This document shows positions 20,010 through 29,248 of a stretch of 64,000 nt of DNA, one piece after another; positions within the stretch are counted from its first letter, which is position 1, and each line of letters starts with the position of its first letter. The stretch comes from Bacillus sp. REN3. GTDB taxonomy: Bacteria; Bacillota; Bacilli; Bacillales; Cytobacillaceae. The translations under genes were made by a program, and so were the position numbers. The notes under the pieces were generated by a model. The model was not told where the DNA came from. It was given only the letters and a program-made list of their open reading frames with translations, and did not search any database. Location of the stretch: assembly GCF_017912555.1 (NCBI RefSeq), contig NZ_JAERSD010000001.1, forward strand, positions 250,782-314,781, given 5' to 3'.

Positions 20010-21347
20010 ATGGCAAAGTACACGAGGGAAGACATTGTACGATTATCAAAAGAAGAAAACGTAAAATTTATCCGGCTGCAATTCACCGATATCCTTGGCA
20101 CGATAAAGAACGTCGAAATCCCAATCAGCCAGCTTGAAAAAGCCCTGGATAACAAAATGATGTTCGATGGTTCTTCAATCGAAGGCTTCGTTCGAATTGA
20201 AGAGTCAGATATGTACTTGATTCCGGATTTGGACACATGGGTCATCTTCCCGTGGACAGCGGAAAAAGGAAAGGTAGCCCGTTTGATCTGTGACATCAAG
20301 AATGCGGACGGAACCCCATTCGAAGGCGACCCGCGCAGTAACCTGAAGCGAATCCTGAAACAAATGGAAGAAATGGGTTTCACAAATTTCAACCTTGGGC
20401 CGGAACCCGAATTCTTCTTATTCAAGCTTGATGTGAACGGAGAGCCGACACTTGAGCTAAATGATAATGGAGGGTATTTTGACCTCGCGCCGACAGACCT
20501 TGGAGAGAACTGCCGCCGCGACATTGTGCTGGAGTTAGAGGAAATGGGCTTCGAGATCGAAGCTTCCCACCATGAGGTAGCGCCAGGACAGCACGAAATC
20601 GACTTTAAATATGCAGATGCCCTGACGGCATGCGATAATATCCAGACTTTCAAGCTTGTTGTTAAAACAATCGCCCGTAAGCATGGACTTCACGCAACAT
20701 TCATGCCAAAGCCGTTGTTTGGCGTGAGCGGTTCGGGAATGCACTGCAATATGTCATTGTTCCACAACGGCGAGAATTCTTTCTACGATCCATCCGATGA
20801 AAAGCTTGGACTCAGCGAAGTGGCTTACCAGTTCATCGCGGGCACACTCAAGCACGCAGCTGGATTCACGGCAGTAACGAACCCGACTGTCAATTCGTAC
20901 AAGCGACTTGTTCCAGGCTACGAAGCCCCTTGCTATGTTGCCTGGTCAGCAAGAAACCGTTCACCGTTGATCCGCATCCCAACATCGCGTGGCATGAGTA
21001 CCCGCGTAGAAGTCAGGAGCGTTGACCCGGCAGCGAACCCTTACCTTGCGATGGCTGTATTGCTGAAGGCTGGCCTTGACGGCATCGAGAAAAAAATGAC
21101 GCCTCCGGCAGCTGTTGATCGGAACATTTATGTCATGGACAAAAACGAGCGAATCGAAGAAGGCATCGATGATCTTCCACCGACACTCGCGGCGGCCCTT
21201 GACCACCTGCAGAAGGACGAAGTCATTTGCGAAGCGCTTGGCGGCCACATCCTCGAGCACTTCCTCGAAGCGAAGGAAATCGAATGGGATATGTTTCGTA
21301 CACAAGTCCATCCTTGGGAGAGAGAGCAATACATGCACTTGTATTAA
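20010..21347 (+). CDS. glnA: Glutamine synthetase type I
   Basis: A 445-residue enzyme making glutamine from glutamate, ammonia and ATP. Recognisable blocks are [26 protein letters not shown], the ATP/glutamate motifs [11 protein letters not shown] and [17 protein letters not shown], and [16 protein letters not shown]. Length is that of the GSI-alpha form of Bacillus, which lacks an adenylylation loop and is feedback-inhibited by glutamine. ATG 20010 follows AGGAGG by eight bases. It is the last gene of glnRA and ends in a terminator. Confidence 0.98.
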   Translation: MAKYTREDIVRLSKEENVKFIRLQFTDILGTIKNVEIPISQLEKALDNKMMFDGSSIEGFVRIEESDMYLIPDLDTWVIFPWTAEKGKVARLICDIKNADGTPFEGDPRSNLKRILKQMEEMGFTNFNLGPEPEFFLFKLDVNGEPTLELNDNGGYFDLAPTDLGENCRRDIVLELEEMGFEIEASHHEVAPGQHEIDFKYADALTACDNIQTFKLVVKTIARKHGLHATFMPKPLFGVSGSGMHCNMSLFHNGENSFYDPSDEKLGLSEVAYQFIAGTLKHAAGFTAVTNPTVNSYKRLVPGYEAPCYVAWSARNRSPLIRIPTSRGMSTRVEVRSVDPAANPYLAMAVLLKAGLDGIEKKMTPPAAVDRNIYVMDKNERIEEGIDDLPPTLAAALDHLQKDEVICEALGGHILEHFLEAKEIEWDMFRTQVHPWEREQYMHLY

Positions 21348-21354
21348 TCGGCTT

Positions 21355-21388
21355 AAACCCTTGATACCATTGGTATTGAGGGTTTTTT
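21355..21388 (+). terminator. Rho-independent terminator after glnA
   Basis: AACCCTTGATACC and GGTATTGAGGGTT arms with a three-base loop are followed by TTTTTTGCTTTTTT. Confidence 0.92.
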
Positions 21389-21799
21389 GCTTTTTTCAGG
21401 TATCCAGGAACCATCCAATTCCTGAGTTCATTAGCTGGCAGGGAGTGGAATTGGCTTTTCAAACAACAAGTCAGCCCTTTACATAATTCCGTTTTCGTAA
21501 ACTTGAGACTGTATTTTTCCGTTTGGGTTATAAGGTAAACGATCTAAGAATCCAGAAGAGCAGATTGGACGGAAGGGGCCTTCCGGAGAGTATTAAAGTG
21601 AATATTATCCGTAAGCAGGGGTGAAGATCAGATGCTCGAATTAGAAAAATCTTTTTTAAAAACAAATTAATGAAAAACACAAATGATACAATTTTGAAAT
21701 ATAATTGAAATAAAAATGAAACATTTATGGTGAAATATAAAACTTTTATTTCTTCTGAATCGTCTAAAAGGTGATAGACAGTTAGGGGAGGAAGAGAAA
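21389..21799. other. AT-rich intergenic region
   Basis: No gene seen. It holds a short perfect hairpin CGGAAGG-GG-CCTTCCG (21570-21585) without a T tract, and a very AT-rich stretch (21630-21760) that probably contains the promoter of the secreted protein downstream; a TATAAT-like -10 lies near 21697 but no good -35 was found. Confidence 0.45.
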
Positions 21800-22474
21800 T
21801 TGAAAAAGAAACATTTTGTCATTATCTTTATGTCACTTTTCTTTTTGGCAGCGGGTGCATTCCACTATGACGGTTCGGAAAATCACGCCGAGGCAACTAA
21901 AGATCCAGTTAATACTGTGAATGAGAAAGCAAAAGGGGGTGAAGTTACTGAAACGAACCAAATTGAACCCGTTGATTTGTCCACCTCTGATGCAGTCACG
22001 GAAGTACCAGAAAATCTTTCTGATCCATTGCCTGAGAAAACAGATGAACAAGCTATGCTAGGAAAAGGAAATCCAGTTTCAGTAAATGAAGAAGGAACTT
22101 CAGAAGACACCATAACGATTGGTGAGTCGGTATACCATTTAGTTATGGATGAAAAGAAGTATCCGAATTTAGCCGACCGAATCAGAGTGGTCAGGGAATA
22201 TGGCAGCAAGCTTTATGGTATTCCTAATTCAGATGTATTCGCAGTAATAAAAGATGGAAAGCCAATCATGCACATGAGCACAGGAGTTGCTAAAGCACCT
22301 GCAGAACATGCTCATCTTTTGAAGGAAGACACAACTGGCTATTATCCGGGTGTTGCGGAAAATATAGATTTTGTAGTGAAAACAGGAGCAAAGGTTTCCG
22401 TGGAATTCGGATCAACCGGCGAAGCATACACCGTTTATAAGGATGGGAGAGGATGGATAACCCTTTCCTGGTAA
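21800..22474 (+). CDS. Secreted protein of unknown function
   Basis: A 224-residue protein with an N-terminal signal peptide (KKK, then hydrophobic FVIIFMSLFFLAAGAF) and no lipobox cysteine. An acidic, low-complexity linker rich in Glu, Thr and Pro (about residues 25-105) leads to a folded C-terminal domain (about 105-224) ending in DGRGWITLSW. TTG 21800 has AGGGGAGGAAGAG upstream. I do not recognise the C-terminal domain. It is a single gene, likely released or wall-associated. Confidence 0.75.
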   Translation: MKKKHFVIIFMSLFFLAAGAFHYDGSENHAEATKDPVNTVNEKAKGGEVTETNQIEPVDLSTSDAVTEVPENLSDPLPEKTDEQAMLGKGNPVSVNEEGTSEDTITIGESVYHLVMDEKKYPNLADRIRVVREYGSKLYGIPNSDVFAVIKDGKPIMHMSTGVAKAPAEHAHLLKEDTTGYYPGVAENIDFVVKTGAKVSVEFGSTGEAYTVYKDGRGWITLSW

Positions 22475-22482
22475 AATGTAAT

Positions 22483-22521
22483 GAAAGCCCTTCTCGTGGA
22501 GAGAGGCTTTCAATCTTTCAC
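22483..22521 (+). terminator. Hairpin after the secreted protein gene
   Basis: GAAAGCC (22483-22489) pairs with GGCTTTC (22505-22511), followed by AATCTTTC. The T tract is poor, so it is a weak terminator candidate between convergent genes. Confidence 0.5.
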
Positions 22522-22552
22522 TTCTTTATCCTTCATAGCACAATCTGGTAAC

Positions 22553-23059
22553 TTAAATTCCATCGGGCCTCTTTCTCATCAATTCATCCAGGGAGAAAAA
22601 GATAATTGAGCAAATGAACCCAATAGGGGCCAACACAATCGCCCCAAAACCTAAATGAATACCTCCCGAGATCCAAAAACGCCAACTGCTGGACTTTGTG
22701 GAAACGAATTCAGCAAGCACTGAAACCGGCAGTCCATACAGGAAATTTCCGATTAAGCTGATAAGCAAGAACAGAAAAAAATCAGTAAAAAAGCTAGATA
22801 CAGGTACATGATCCATACGCCCACTCTGGATGTAAACATCCAGATAAAATCCCGCTGCAAACAGCACAGAAGTCAGAAAAGCAACTTTAACCTTCCTCAT
22901 TCGGCCTTTCAATAGTATCCTCCGAAAAAAAGGAAACAGGAAAAGTATTGCAATGATAGCCAGGAGCAATTTTACCAGCAGAACAGTGTCCGAGACGAGC
23001 ACAATCATTAAAAACACAAGCATGCTACACACTAAAATATAGGAATTGCCTTTAAACAT
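22553..23059 (-). CDS. Polytopic membrane protein of unknown function
   Basis: A 168-residue protein with five likely membrane segments: about residues 7-24, 27-46, 60-77, 88-112 and 133-155. Short basic loops (RRILLKGRMRKVK) suggest inside-positive topology. An upstream GGAGG on the minus strand is about six bases from the ATG. No family was recognised. It stands alone, convergent with the secreted protein gene. Confidence 0.65.
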   Translation of the reverse strand: MFKGNSYILVCSMLVFLMIVLVSDTVLLVKLLLAIIAILFLFPFFRRILLKGRMRKVKVAFLTSVLFAAGFYLDVYIQSGRMDHVPVSSFFTDFFLFLLISLIGNFLYGLPVSVLAEFVSTKSSSWRFWISGGIHLGFGAIVLAPIGFICSIIFFSLDELMRKRPDGI

Positions 23060-23952
23060 ACCATGCCTCCCGTTTCCATCATTGTTTTGTATTCTCTGAA
23101 CAGGAAAAGATCCTTTTCAATTGGACACACCTCTGATTAAGTCATCAATTCTACCATTAAATCATAGAGGAACATTGTTAATATTTAGTTAGGCTGGATT
23201 GTCTATGCTGATTCATATAAGAAGTTTTTTGACTTATTCAGCCAGTTATGTCCATGCAATGGACAATCGTCTGCTTCTGTTTGTTCTGCCAGAGATCGTG
23301 TCCTGTAGATAGTTCATTCGGCGATCTTCGGGAATAGGGAATAAATTATGGGTGCCCGCCATGTAAAACTAAACTATAGAAGCTGCTCGAACAGTGGTAA
23401 TATGTATAATTCCATAAGAATGTGCTCCTTCCGACAGTTCCATTGAAGCCACTAGCTCACCGGTCACTTTATTAAGAATACCATTTCAGAGTCCGGAATG
23501 GCAGGGGGAGTATAAAGCAGTGCCATGCTCTATATATCGAACAGGGATTTTAAAAAGGGCATCACAGCCAATAGGGAACGATTGCCCTGAATCGTTCCTG
23601 TTTTGCCTTATCACTACCCCCCAAGGGCACGTTTCGCCCCCAATCCTTTCCCTTTCAATAACATTTCACTTTGGGGACAATCTGCCCCCAGTCTTTGCAG
23701 CTCCGTAACTCCTATCCTGCCACGGCTCCCACTGCTCTTAGGAATTATCCAATGGATCCTTTCAAAAAATAAGCTGCCATAATGAAGCCGTCTTTCATGC
23801 TTTCCATTATGAAACCGCGGCTATTTTTTCGAAAAGCGATACCTAACCCCTTTAAAACCCCATTCAGCCCCTTTTTTATCCAATAATTGGATTAAAAACT
23901 CCTCATTTAGCACTAAATTAGCCGGAAGTATTAAAATATTCAGAAAAAATAA
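23060..23952. other. Long gene-free region upstream of the paa operon
   Basis: No supported gene in about 890 bases. It contains a hairpin GGAACGATT/AATCGTTCC (23575-23598) followed by TGTTTTGCC, two related CCCCC-rich segments (GCCCCCAATCCTTT near 23639 and GCCCCCAGTCTTTG near 23683) that look like decayed repeat units, and a long imperfect hairpin with AAAAAATA and TATTTTTT ends (23764-23829) that may be a bidirectional terminator. A 62-codon frame at 23520 has no ribosome site. Confidence 0.5.
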
Positions 23953-24033
23953 TTGACTTTTCACTATATCCACGGTATCTTTGTTTTAAAATATATAACA
24001 CTTTTATCGTGTTACGGTAATATAACGTTATAT
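23953..24033 (+). promoter_or_regulatory. paa operon control region with two palindromic operators
   Basis: A promoter candidate TTGACT-17-TATCTT (23953-23981) and a second, weaker one (ATAACA at 23995, TAATAT at 24018) precede paaK. Two inverted repeats sit here: TAACAC-N7-GTGTTA (23996-24014) and ATATAACGTTATAT (24020-24033). The 18-mer GGTAATATAACGTTATAT at 24016-24033 is repeated exactly upstream of the ABC importer at 38368-38385. The AAC-N-N-N7-N-N-GTT form also recurs at the paaX promoter. Confidence 0.75.
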
Positions 24034-24061
24034 AAAAATAAGTAGCTGGGAGGTCGAATGC

Positions 24062-25387
24062 ATGATTTTACATGAAATTGAAACGAAAAGCCGCGACTTC
24101 ATTGAAGAAATCCAATTACAACGATTGAAAAGAGTGGTTGAAAGAGTTACCCGGGACGTACCATTTTATCGGGAAAAATTTGAAAACGCCAACATTTCAC
24201 CAGAAATGATTCAGTCACTCGCTGATTTGGAAGCGCTGCCTTTTACCGAGAAGAAGGATTTACGCGATAACTATCCATTCGGTCTATTCGCCGTTTCCCC
24301 AAGCCAGCTGGTCAGGATCCATGCTTCCTCGGGAACAAGCGGCAAGCCGACAGTCGTCGGCTATACGAAAGGGGATATCGACATTTGGAGTGACCTGGTT
24401 GCCAGGTGCATCGCATTGGCTGGCGGGGAGCCAGGGAAAGTTCTCCATAACGCATACGGATACGGCCTCTTTACTGGTGGCCTTGGCATCCACTACGGCG
24501 GAGAAAAATTGGGAATGGTGACGATTCCGGTATCTGGGGGGAATACCCAGAGGCAAATCATGCTGATTCAGGATTTCAAGCCAGAGGTCATTTGCGGGAC
24601 ACCTTCTTATATTCTTAACATTGCAGAGACGATGGAGGAAATGGGGATTGATCCCCGGACAACGTCCTTGAAATATGGAGTATTTGGAGCTGAGCCATGG
24701 TCAGAGGAATTGAGGAATACATTGGAAGAGAAGCTTGCCATCAAGGCATGCGATATTTACGGGTTAAGTGAAGTGATCGGGCCAGGTGTCGCAAATGAAT
24801 GCCATGAAGCCCAGGCTGGACTCCATGTTGCTGAAGATCATTTTTATGTTGAAGTGATCGACCCGAAAACAAAACAGCCAGTACCGGATGGCGAAGAGGG
24901 AGAACTTGTATTCACAAGCTTGACGAAGGAAGCGTTTCCAGTAATCCGGTACCGCACCGGAGATATTGGTTCGTTGACCAGAGAGAAATGCAGCTGCGGG
25001 CGGACGACGGCGAGGATGTCAAGAGTGAAGGGACGTATTGACGATATGCTGATCATAAATGGCGTCAATGTATTCCCATCGCAAATCGAGCATTGCCTCC
25101 TTCCTGTTCCTGAGATCGCTCCGCATTACCAGATTCATATATTACGGAAACGGACGCTGAAGGTTCTGGAACTCCATGTTGAAATGAATGACGACTTCTT
25201 CAGGTCGATTAATGAGGATCCAATTTCCGATACTGTCTATCTTCTGGAAAAGCGAATCGAGGGGCTTCTTAAGAGCCAATGCCTGGTCACAATGGAGGTA
25301 AGGGTGCACCGGCCTAAGACGATTCCTCGTTCGGAAGGAAAAGCAGTCAGGATCATCGATAAGACGAAAGAACCGATTAAATCCTAA
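24062..25387 (+). CDS. paaK: Phenylacetate-CoA ligase
   Basis: A 441-residue adenylate-forming ligase that converts phenylacetate, ATP and CoA to phenylacetyl-CoA. The phosphate loop is HASSGTSGKPTVVGYTKGD; other motifs are DIYGLSEVIGPG (A5), RYRTGDI (A7) and the C-terminal RIDDMLIINGVNVFPSQIE typical of PaaK. Start ATG 24062 has GGGAGGTC about seven bases upstream. First gene of the paa operon, 13 bases before paaA. A near-cre sequence (24180-24195) lies inside the gene. Confidence 0.97.
   Translation: MILHEIETKSRDFIEEIQLQRLKRVVERVTRDVPFYREKFENANISPEMIQSLADLEALPFTEKKDLRDNYPFGLFAVSPSQLVRIHASSGTSGKPTVVGYTKGDIDIWSDLVARCIALAGGEPGKVLHNAYGYGLFTGGLGIHYGGEKLGMVTIPVSGGNTQRQIMLIQDFKPEVICGTPSYILNIAETMEEMGIDPRTTSLKYGVFGAEPWSEELRNTLEEKLAIKACDIYGLSEVIGPGVANECHEAQAGLHVAEDHFYVEVIDPKTKQPVPDGEEGELVFTSLTKEAFPVIRYRTGDIGSLTREKCSCGRTTARMSRVKGRIDDMLIINGVNVFPSQIEHCLLPVPEIAPHYQIHILRKRTLKVLELHVEMNDDFFRSINEDPISDTVYLLEKRIEGLLKSQCLVTMEVRVHRPKTIPRSEGKAVRIIDKTKEPIKS
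24180..24195 (+). promoter_or_regulatory. Possible intragenic cre (CcpA) site in paaK
   Basis: TTGAAAACGCCAACAT matches the cre consensus WTGNAANCGNWNNCAW at all fixed positions except one W (C instead). It lies about 120 bases inside paaK, where a bound CcpA could act as a roadblock. Two perfect cre sites elsewhere in the aromatic cluster add support. Confidence 0.45.
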
Positions 25388-25400
25388 GGAGGTTGACAGC

Positions 25401-26360
25401 ATGGCAAATGCTATTTCTTTTGATCAGCATACAGAAGAAGCGAAGTATGGACAATTCATGGAACGAATCGAAGCTGGCGAGAAGATCACGGCGGATGACT
25501 GGATGCCGGATGATTACCGGATGGCCCTGATCAAGCTGATTTCGATGCACGGGATAAGTGAAATTATGGGAGCCCTCCCTGAAAAAGAATGGGTGCCCAA
25601 GGCTCCATCGTTAAGAAGGAAACTTGGAATCATGGCAAAAGTGCAAGACGAGATGGGCCACGGACAACTGCTCTTGCGGGTGGCGGAAGATTTGATGAAG
25701 CCGCTCGGGAAATCGAGGGAGAATATCCTCCAGGACCTGCTGACCGGAGATTTAAAGTTCCACAATGTATTCCATATGGAAGCAAGGACCTGGGGGGACG
25801 CTGGACTGATCGGCTGGCTTGTGGATGGTGCGGCAATCATCACCCAAACGAATATGCTTGACGCATCATACGGCCCTTATGCAAGAGCGCTGAAACGGAT
25901 TTGTGCGGAAGAAGTTTTTCACGCCCAGCACGGCGAGGCCATTATCATGGCATTGGCGGAAGGGACGGACGAGCAAAAGACGTTGATCCAGGATTCGTTA
26001 AACCGCTGGTGGGAAGCATTGCTTATGTTCTTCGGTCCTGGAGATGCGTCGACAACAGGCGCCTCCAAGCAGGATACGACAATCAAATACAGGATCAGGA
26101 CGAAAACGAACGAAGAGCTTCGCCAGGATTTCTTTACGAAATATATCCCGCGTGTCCTGTCTCTTGGTCTGACAATCCCGGATGAAACGATGCATTTCAA
26201 CCAGGAAACAGGCATGTGGGAGTACCAGCAGCCTGATTGGAATAAGTTCAAGCAAATCATCAAGAATAACGGGCCAAAATCAAAAGAACGGCTGAGGCTG
26301 CGTGAGATATCCTATACCAACAATAAATGGGTCATCGATGCTCTCGGTAAAAGAGGATAG
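25401..26360 (+). CDS. paaA: Phenylacetyl-CoA 1,2-epoxidase catalytic subunit PaaA
   Basis: A 319-residue di-iron ferritin-like oxygenase subunit. It carries the metal-ligand motifs QDEMGHGQLL and EEVFHAQHGE (ExxH pairs), and the substrate-side segment RTWGDAGLIGWLVDGAA. With PaaC it forms the core of the multicomponent enzyme that epoxidises the ring of phenylacetyl-CoA. AAGGAGG precedes the ATG. paaB follows after a 105-base gap with a hairpin. Confidence 0.97.
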   Translation: MANAISFDQHTEEAKYGQFMERIEAGEKITADDWMPDDYRMALIKLISMHGISEIMGALPEKEWVPKAPSLRRKLGIMAKVQDEMGHGQLLLRVAEDLMKPLGKSRENILQDLLTGDLKFHNVFHMEARTWGDAGLIGWLVDGAAIITQTNMLDASYGPYARALKRICAEEVFHAQHGEAIIMALAEGTDEQKTLIQDSLNRWWEALLMFFGPGDASTTGASKQDTTIKYRIRTKTNEELRQDFFTKYIPRVLSLGLTIPDETMHFNQETGMWEYQQPDWNKFKQIIKNNGPKSKERLRLREISYTNNKWVIDALGKRG

Positions 26361-26413
26361 CAAGCGGCCGCAAGATCACGCCAATCCGTTCAATATTTAT
26401 TAAAAGAAATGCG

Positions 26414-26447
26414 AGGGTGCCTAGCCCTTATAGTGGCAAGGCACCCT
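26414..26447 (+). other. Intercistronic hairpin between paaA and paaB
   Basis: AGGGTGCCTAGCC and GGCAAGGCACCCT form a 13-base-pair stem with one mismatch and an eight-base loop. There is no T tract, so it is more likely an RNA stability or processing element than a terminator. Confidence 0.7.
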
Positions 26448-26465
26448 GAGTAAAGGAGTGATAGG

Positions 26466-26813
26466 ATGTCGGGGAATGGTTTTTATCAGGAGTTTGAGGT
26501 GTTCAGCAAGCGGACGGATACTTCTCCAATGCAGTACCAGTTTTCGCTGCTTGCGCCGAATCATGAGCTTGCGCTTGTGATGGCACAGGAAAACTTCATG
26601 AGGAGGGAGCCTGTTGCTGACATTTGGGTCATCAAGCGGGATGATGTAAGGAAAATGTCGCTGGATGAACGCCAGACATTGAAGCGGCTGGACAACAAGG
26701 ATTACCGAAATACGAAGGGTTATGGATATTTGAAAAAGAAATGGCGTCATTACGAACAGGAAATGTTTGATGAAAAAGAAATTCTTTCATGGGGAGGGAA
26801 GCTGCAAAAATGA
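26466..26813 (+). CDS. paaB: Phenylacetyl-CoA epoxidase subunit PaaB
   Basis: A 115-residue protein matching PaaB: N-terminal FYQEFEVFSKRTD, then MAQENFMRREPVADIWVIKRDD, the conserved core of the subunit that bridges PaaA-PaaC heterodimers. No catalytic residues are expected. GGAG precedes the ATG, and its stop overlaps the paaC start as ATGA. Confidence 0.95.
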   Translation: MSGNGFYQEFEVFSKRTDTSPMQYQFSLLAPNHELALVMAQENFMRREPVADIWVIKRDDVRKMSLDERQTLKRLDNKDYRNTKGYGYLKKKWRHYEQEMFDEKEILSWGGKLQK

Positions 26814-27628
26814 GATATACGCTAGAAGATGCTATGAAAGAAGAGTCATATCGAAAGGCGTCCGCTGAGTTGCTCTTCCAGCTGGCAGATGACGATTTCA
26901 TCCTGGCTTACAGAGGGTCTGAGTGGCTTGGACTTGCTCCCCATATCGAAGAAGATGTCGCGTTTTCATCGATCAGCCAGGATACAATGGGGCATGCGGC
27001 AATATTTTATCAGCTTCTTCATGATTTAGGAGAAGGGGACCCAGATGGACTGGCACATGCGAGACCATCAGCTGCCAGGAAAAACGCAATCCTTCTTGAA
27101 AAGGTCAATGGAACGGGGACTTATTTGGATGAACCGCATTATGACTGGGCATTCACAGTCGTAAGAAATTATTTCTACGCCCAGGCGAAGAAGGTTAAAA
27201 TCGATTCGCTTAAGAACTCCTCATACTTGCCTTTAGCAGAGGCGGCAGTAAAGGTGAACATGGAGTTGTACTATCACCTTATGCACTGGAAAACCTGGTT
27301 TGCTCAGCTGGTGAATGCCGGCGGGGAAGCAAAGGATAGGATGGAGGCAGCAATGCAGACTGTTTTTGCTGACCTTGAAGGGCTATTCTCCCTCGGAAAC
27401 AAAAAAGAAGAGTTTGCTCGTTATGGATTGATCGCTTCCGAAGAAGAACTGGAAGCGCGCTGGCGACAGCAGATGTCACCAGTTTTTGAATCACTCTGCC
27501 TGGAGATGCCTGAACAATTCAAAATGGAAAGCGGAGATGGCCGGAATGGCGTCCACACGGCAGATTTGGCTGCCGCACTGGATACGTTGAGTGAAGTGTA
27601 TAGGCTTGATCCTGCGGCAAGCTGGTGA
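26810..27628 (+). CDS. paaC: Phenylacetyl-CoA epoxidase structural subunit PaaC
   Basis: A 272-residue ferritin-like protein related to PaaA but lacking a full set of iron ligands, the usual inactive partner that shapes the PaaA active site. Motifs include LADDDFILAYRGSEWLG and ISQDTMGHAAIFYQLL. ATG 26810, overlapping the paaB stop by four bases, is chosen because GGAGGG lies upstream of it; an in-frame ATG at 26789 has none and would include that site. Confidence 0.94.
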   Translation: MRYTLEDAMKEESYRKASAELLFQLADDDFILAYRGSEWLGLAPHIEEDVAFSSISQDTMGHAAIFYQLLHDLGEGDPDGLAHARPSAARKNAILLEKVNGTGTYLDEPHYDWAFTVVRNYFYAQAKKVKIDSLKNSSYLPLAEAAVKVNMELYYHLMHWKTWFAQLVNAGGEAKDRMEAAMQTVFADLEGLFSLGNKKEEFARYGLIASEEELEARWRQQMSPVFESLCLEMPEQFKMESGDGRNGVHTADLAAALDTLSEVYRLDPAASW

Positions 27629-27634
27629 TGCAGG

Positions 27635-28117
27635 ATGCTCACTGAAAAGATCATGCAAGCGCTCCAGTCTGTCAAAGATCCCGAGATTGACAGTATCTCA
27701 ATCATCGAGCTGGGGATGCTCGAAGAACTGGAAGTGACCTCAGAAGGAATTACGATTAAACTGCTTCCGACCTTTATGGGCTGCCCGGCTCTCGACATCA
27801 TCAAGAACAATGTTGTCAAGGCACTGCAACCCATTGAAGGAGCAGGAAAGATAAATGTCCAATTCATCTTCCACCCGCCCTGGACTTCTGACCGGGTTTC
27901 CGAGATTGGGAGAGAGAGATTGAAAGAGTTTGGAATTGCCCCGCCTCCGAGGCATATTGAGGAAACCGGTGAATGGCAGGCGGATTGCCCATATTGCGGC
28001 TCGACCTATACGACGATGGAAAATCTGTTTGGACCAACAGCCTGTCGCAGCATCCTATATTGCAAGTCATGCAAAAATCCATTCGAGGCAATGAAGCCCG
28101 TCTCGACAATGATGTGA
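27635..28117 (+). CDS. paaD: PaaD, MIP18-family protein for epoxidase maturation
   Basis: A 160-residue protein. The N-terminal DUF59/MIP18 domain (SVKDPEIDSISIIELGM, MGCPALDII, PPWTSDRVSEIGRERL) is joined to a C-terminal zinc-ribbon with CPYC and CKSC pairs and an extra Cys in GPTACRS. PaaD is thought to assist metal-centre assembly in the epoxidase. It begins six bases after paaC. A 36-base gap follows. Confidence 0.94.
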   Translation: MLTEKIMQALQSVKDPEIDSISIIELGMLEELEVTSEGITIKLLPTFMGCPALDIIKNNVVKALQPIEGAGKINVQFIFHPPWTSDRVSEIGRERLKEFGIAPPPRHIEETGEWQADCPYCGSTYTTMENLFGPTACRSILYCKSCKNPFEAMKPVSTMM

Positions 28118-28153
28118 ATACCATAAAATTTTCACGAAAAAGGAGAGTTACAG

Positions 28154-28462
28154 ATGGTTAAACTAATTGCGCTTTATAAGCACCCACAAGACAAAGAGGC
28201 ATTTGACAAGCATTATTTTGAAACACACGGACCGCTAACGGCAAAAATTCCCGGCCTCCGCAAGATGGAGGTAACCAGGATCACAGGAAGTCCAATGGGC
28301 GGGGAAGGCAAATATTATCTGATGTGTGAGATGTACTATGACAACCATGAAGCGCTCCAGGCTGGAATGAAATCCGCTGAAGGCAAAGCTTCCGGAAAGG
28401 ACTTGATGAGCTTTGCCGGTGATCTGGTCACATTGATGATCGGTGAGGAAAAGGATGAATAG
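28154..28462 (+). CDS. EthD-family small protein in the paa operon
   Basis: A 102-residue EthD/dimeric alpha-beta barrel protein: VKLIALYKHPQDKEAFDKHYFETHGPL, with the conserved HxxxTHGPL-like signature, and a C-terminal segment DLMSFAGDLVTLMIG. EthD proteins are often needed with aromatic or ether oxygenases, but no reaction is established. It sits between paaD and the first crotonase gene, which overlaps it by eight bases. It occupies the place where many Gram-negative clusters have paaE, but is not a reductase. Confidence 0.85.
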   Translation: MVKLIALYKHPQDKEAFDKHYFETHGPLTAKIPGLRKMEVTRITGSPMGGEGKYYLMCEMYYDNHEALQAGMKSAEGKASGKDLMSFAGDLVTLMIGEEKDE

Positions 28463-29234
28463 GGATTACGAACTGATCGAGGTATCACTAAAAGATCATA
28501 TTGGGCTGATTGAACTCAATCGCCCGAAGGTACTTAATGCGCTGAACCGACAGATGGTTTCCGAAGTCCTTGCTGCCATGGAAGAATTGGACCGTGACAA
28601 GCAAATAAAAGTCATTGTACTAGCGGGCAAAGGCAGGGCATTTGCAGCAGGGGCGGATATCGACGAGATGCTTGATGCCGACGCGATCAGCCTTGAAACA
28701 CTTAACCAGTTTACTGATTGGGACCGGTTGGCGTGGATCAAGAAGCCGATCATCGGGGCCATCCACGGATTTGCCCTTGGCGGGGCCTTTGAACTGGCAC
28801 TTTGCTGTGACATGCTGTTTGCTGCCGAAAATGCCGAGTTCGGTTTCCCGGAGGTTAATCTTGGCATCATGCCAGGTGCCGGGGGAACTCAGAGACTGAC
28901 AAAGCTTGTCGGCAAAGCGAAAGCAATGGAATGGGTCATGTCCGGCAAGCGGATTACAGCTAAGGAAGCGTTGCGATACGGCGTTATCAACTCGACTTTC
29001 TCTGAGGAGGTCCTGATGGAAGAAACAATGAAATTCGCGGCAACCATCGCAAACCAGGCACCGCTTGCAGTCAGGCTGATCAAGGAATCCATTTTGAAGG
29101 CTGTCGATTATCCTTTATATGAAGGAATGCAATACGAGCGCAAGAACTTCTATTTGCTTTTTGCATCAGAAGACCAGAAAGAAGGCATGCGGGCTTTCAA
29201 GGAAAAACGGAGGCCTGAATTCAAAGGGAGATAA
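28455..29234 (+). CDS. paaF: Enoyl-CoA hydratase, PaaF-like
   Basis: A 259-residue crotonase. Oxyanion-hole segments are KGRAFAAGADIDEM and HGFALGGAFELAL, and the catalytic region FGFPEVNLGIMPGAGGTQRLTKLVG has both acidic residues typical of hydratases. ATG 28455 is the natural start; a GTG at 28443 lies inside the preceding gene. Assignment to paaF (hydration of 2,3-dehydroadipyl-CoA) rests on operon position and could be exchanged with the third crotonase at 33749. Confidence 0.85.
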   Translation: MNRDYELIEVSLKDHIGLIELNRPKVLNALNRQMVSEVLAAMEELDRDKQIKVIVLAGKGRAFAAGADIDEMLDADAISLETLNQFTDWDRLAWIKKPIIGAIHGFALGGAFELALCCDMLFAAENAEFGFPEVNLGIMPGAGGTQRLTKLVGKAKAMEWVMSGKRITAKEALRYGVINSTFSEEVLMEETMKFAATIANQAPLAVRLIKESILKAVDYPLYEGMQYERKNFYLLFASEDQKEGMRAFKEKRRPEFKGR

Positions 29235-29248
29235 GGGGGTACATAGCT

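Noticed and set aside
23520..23708. Sixty-two-codon plus-strand frame before the paa operon
   Set aside because: No ribosome site, overlaps a hairpin and C-rich decayed repeats, and the product looks random.
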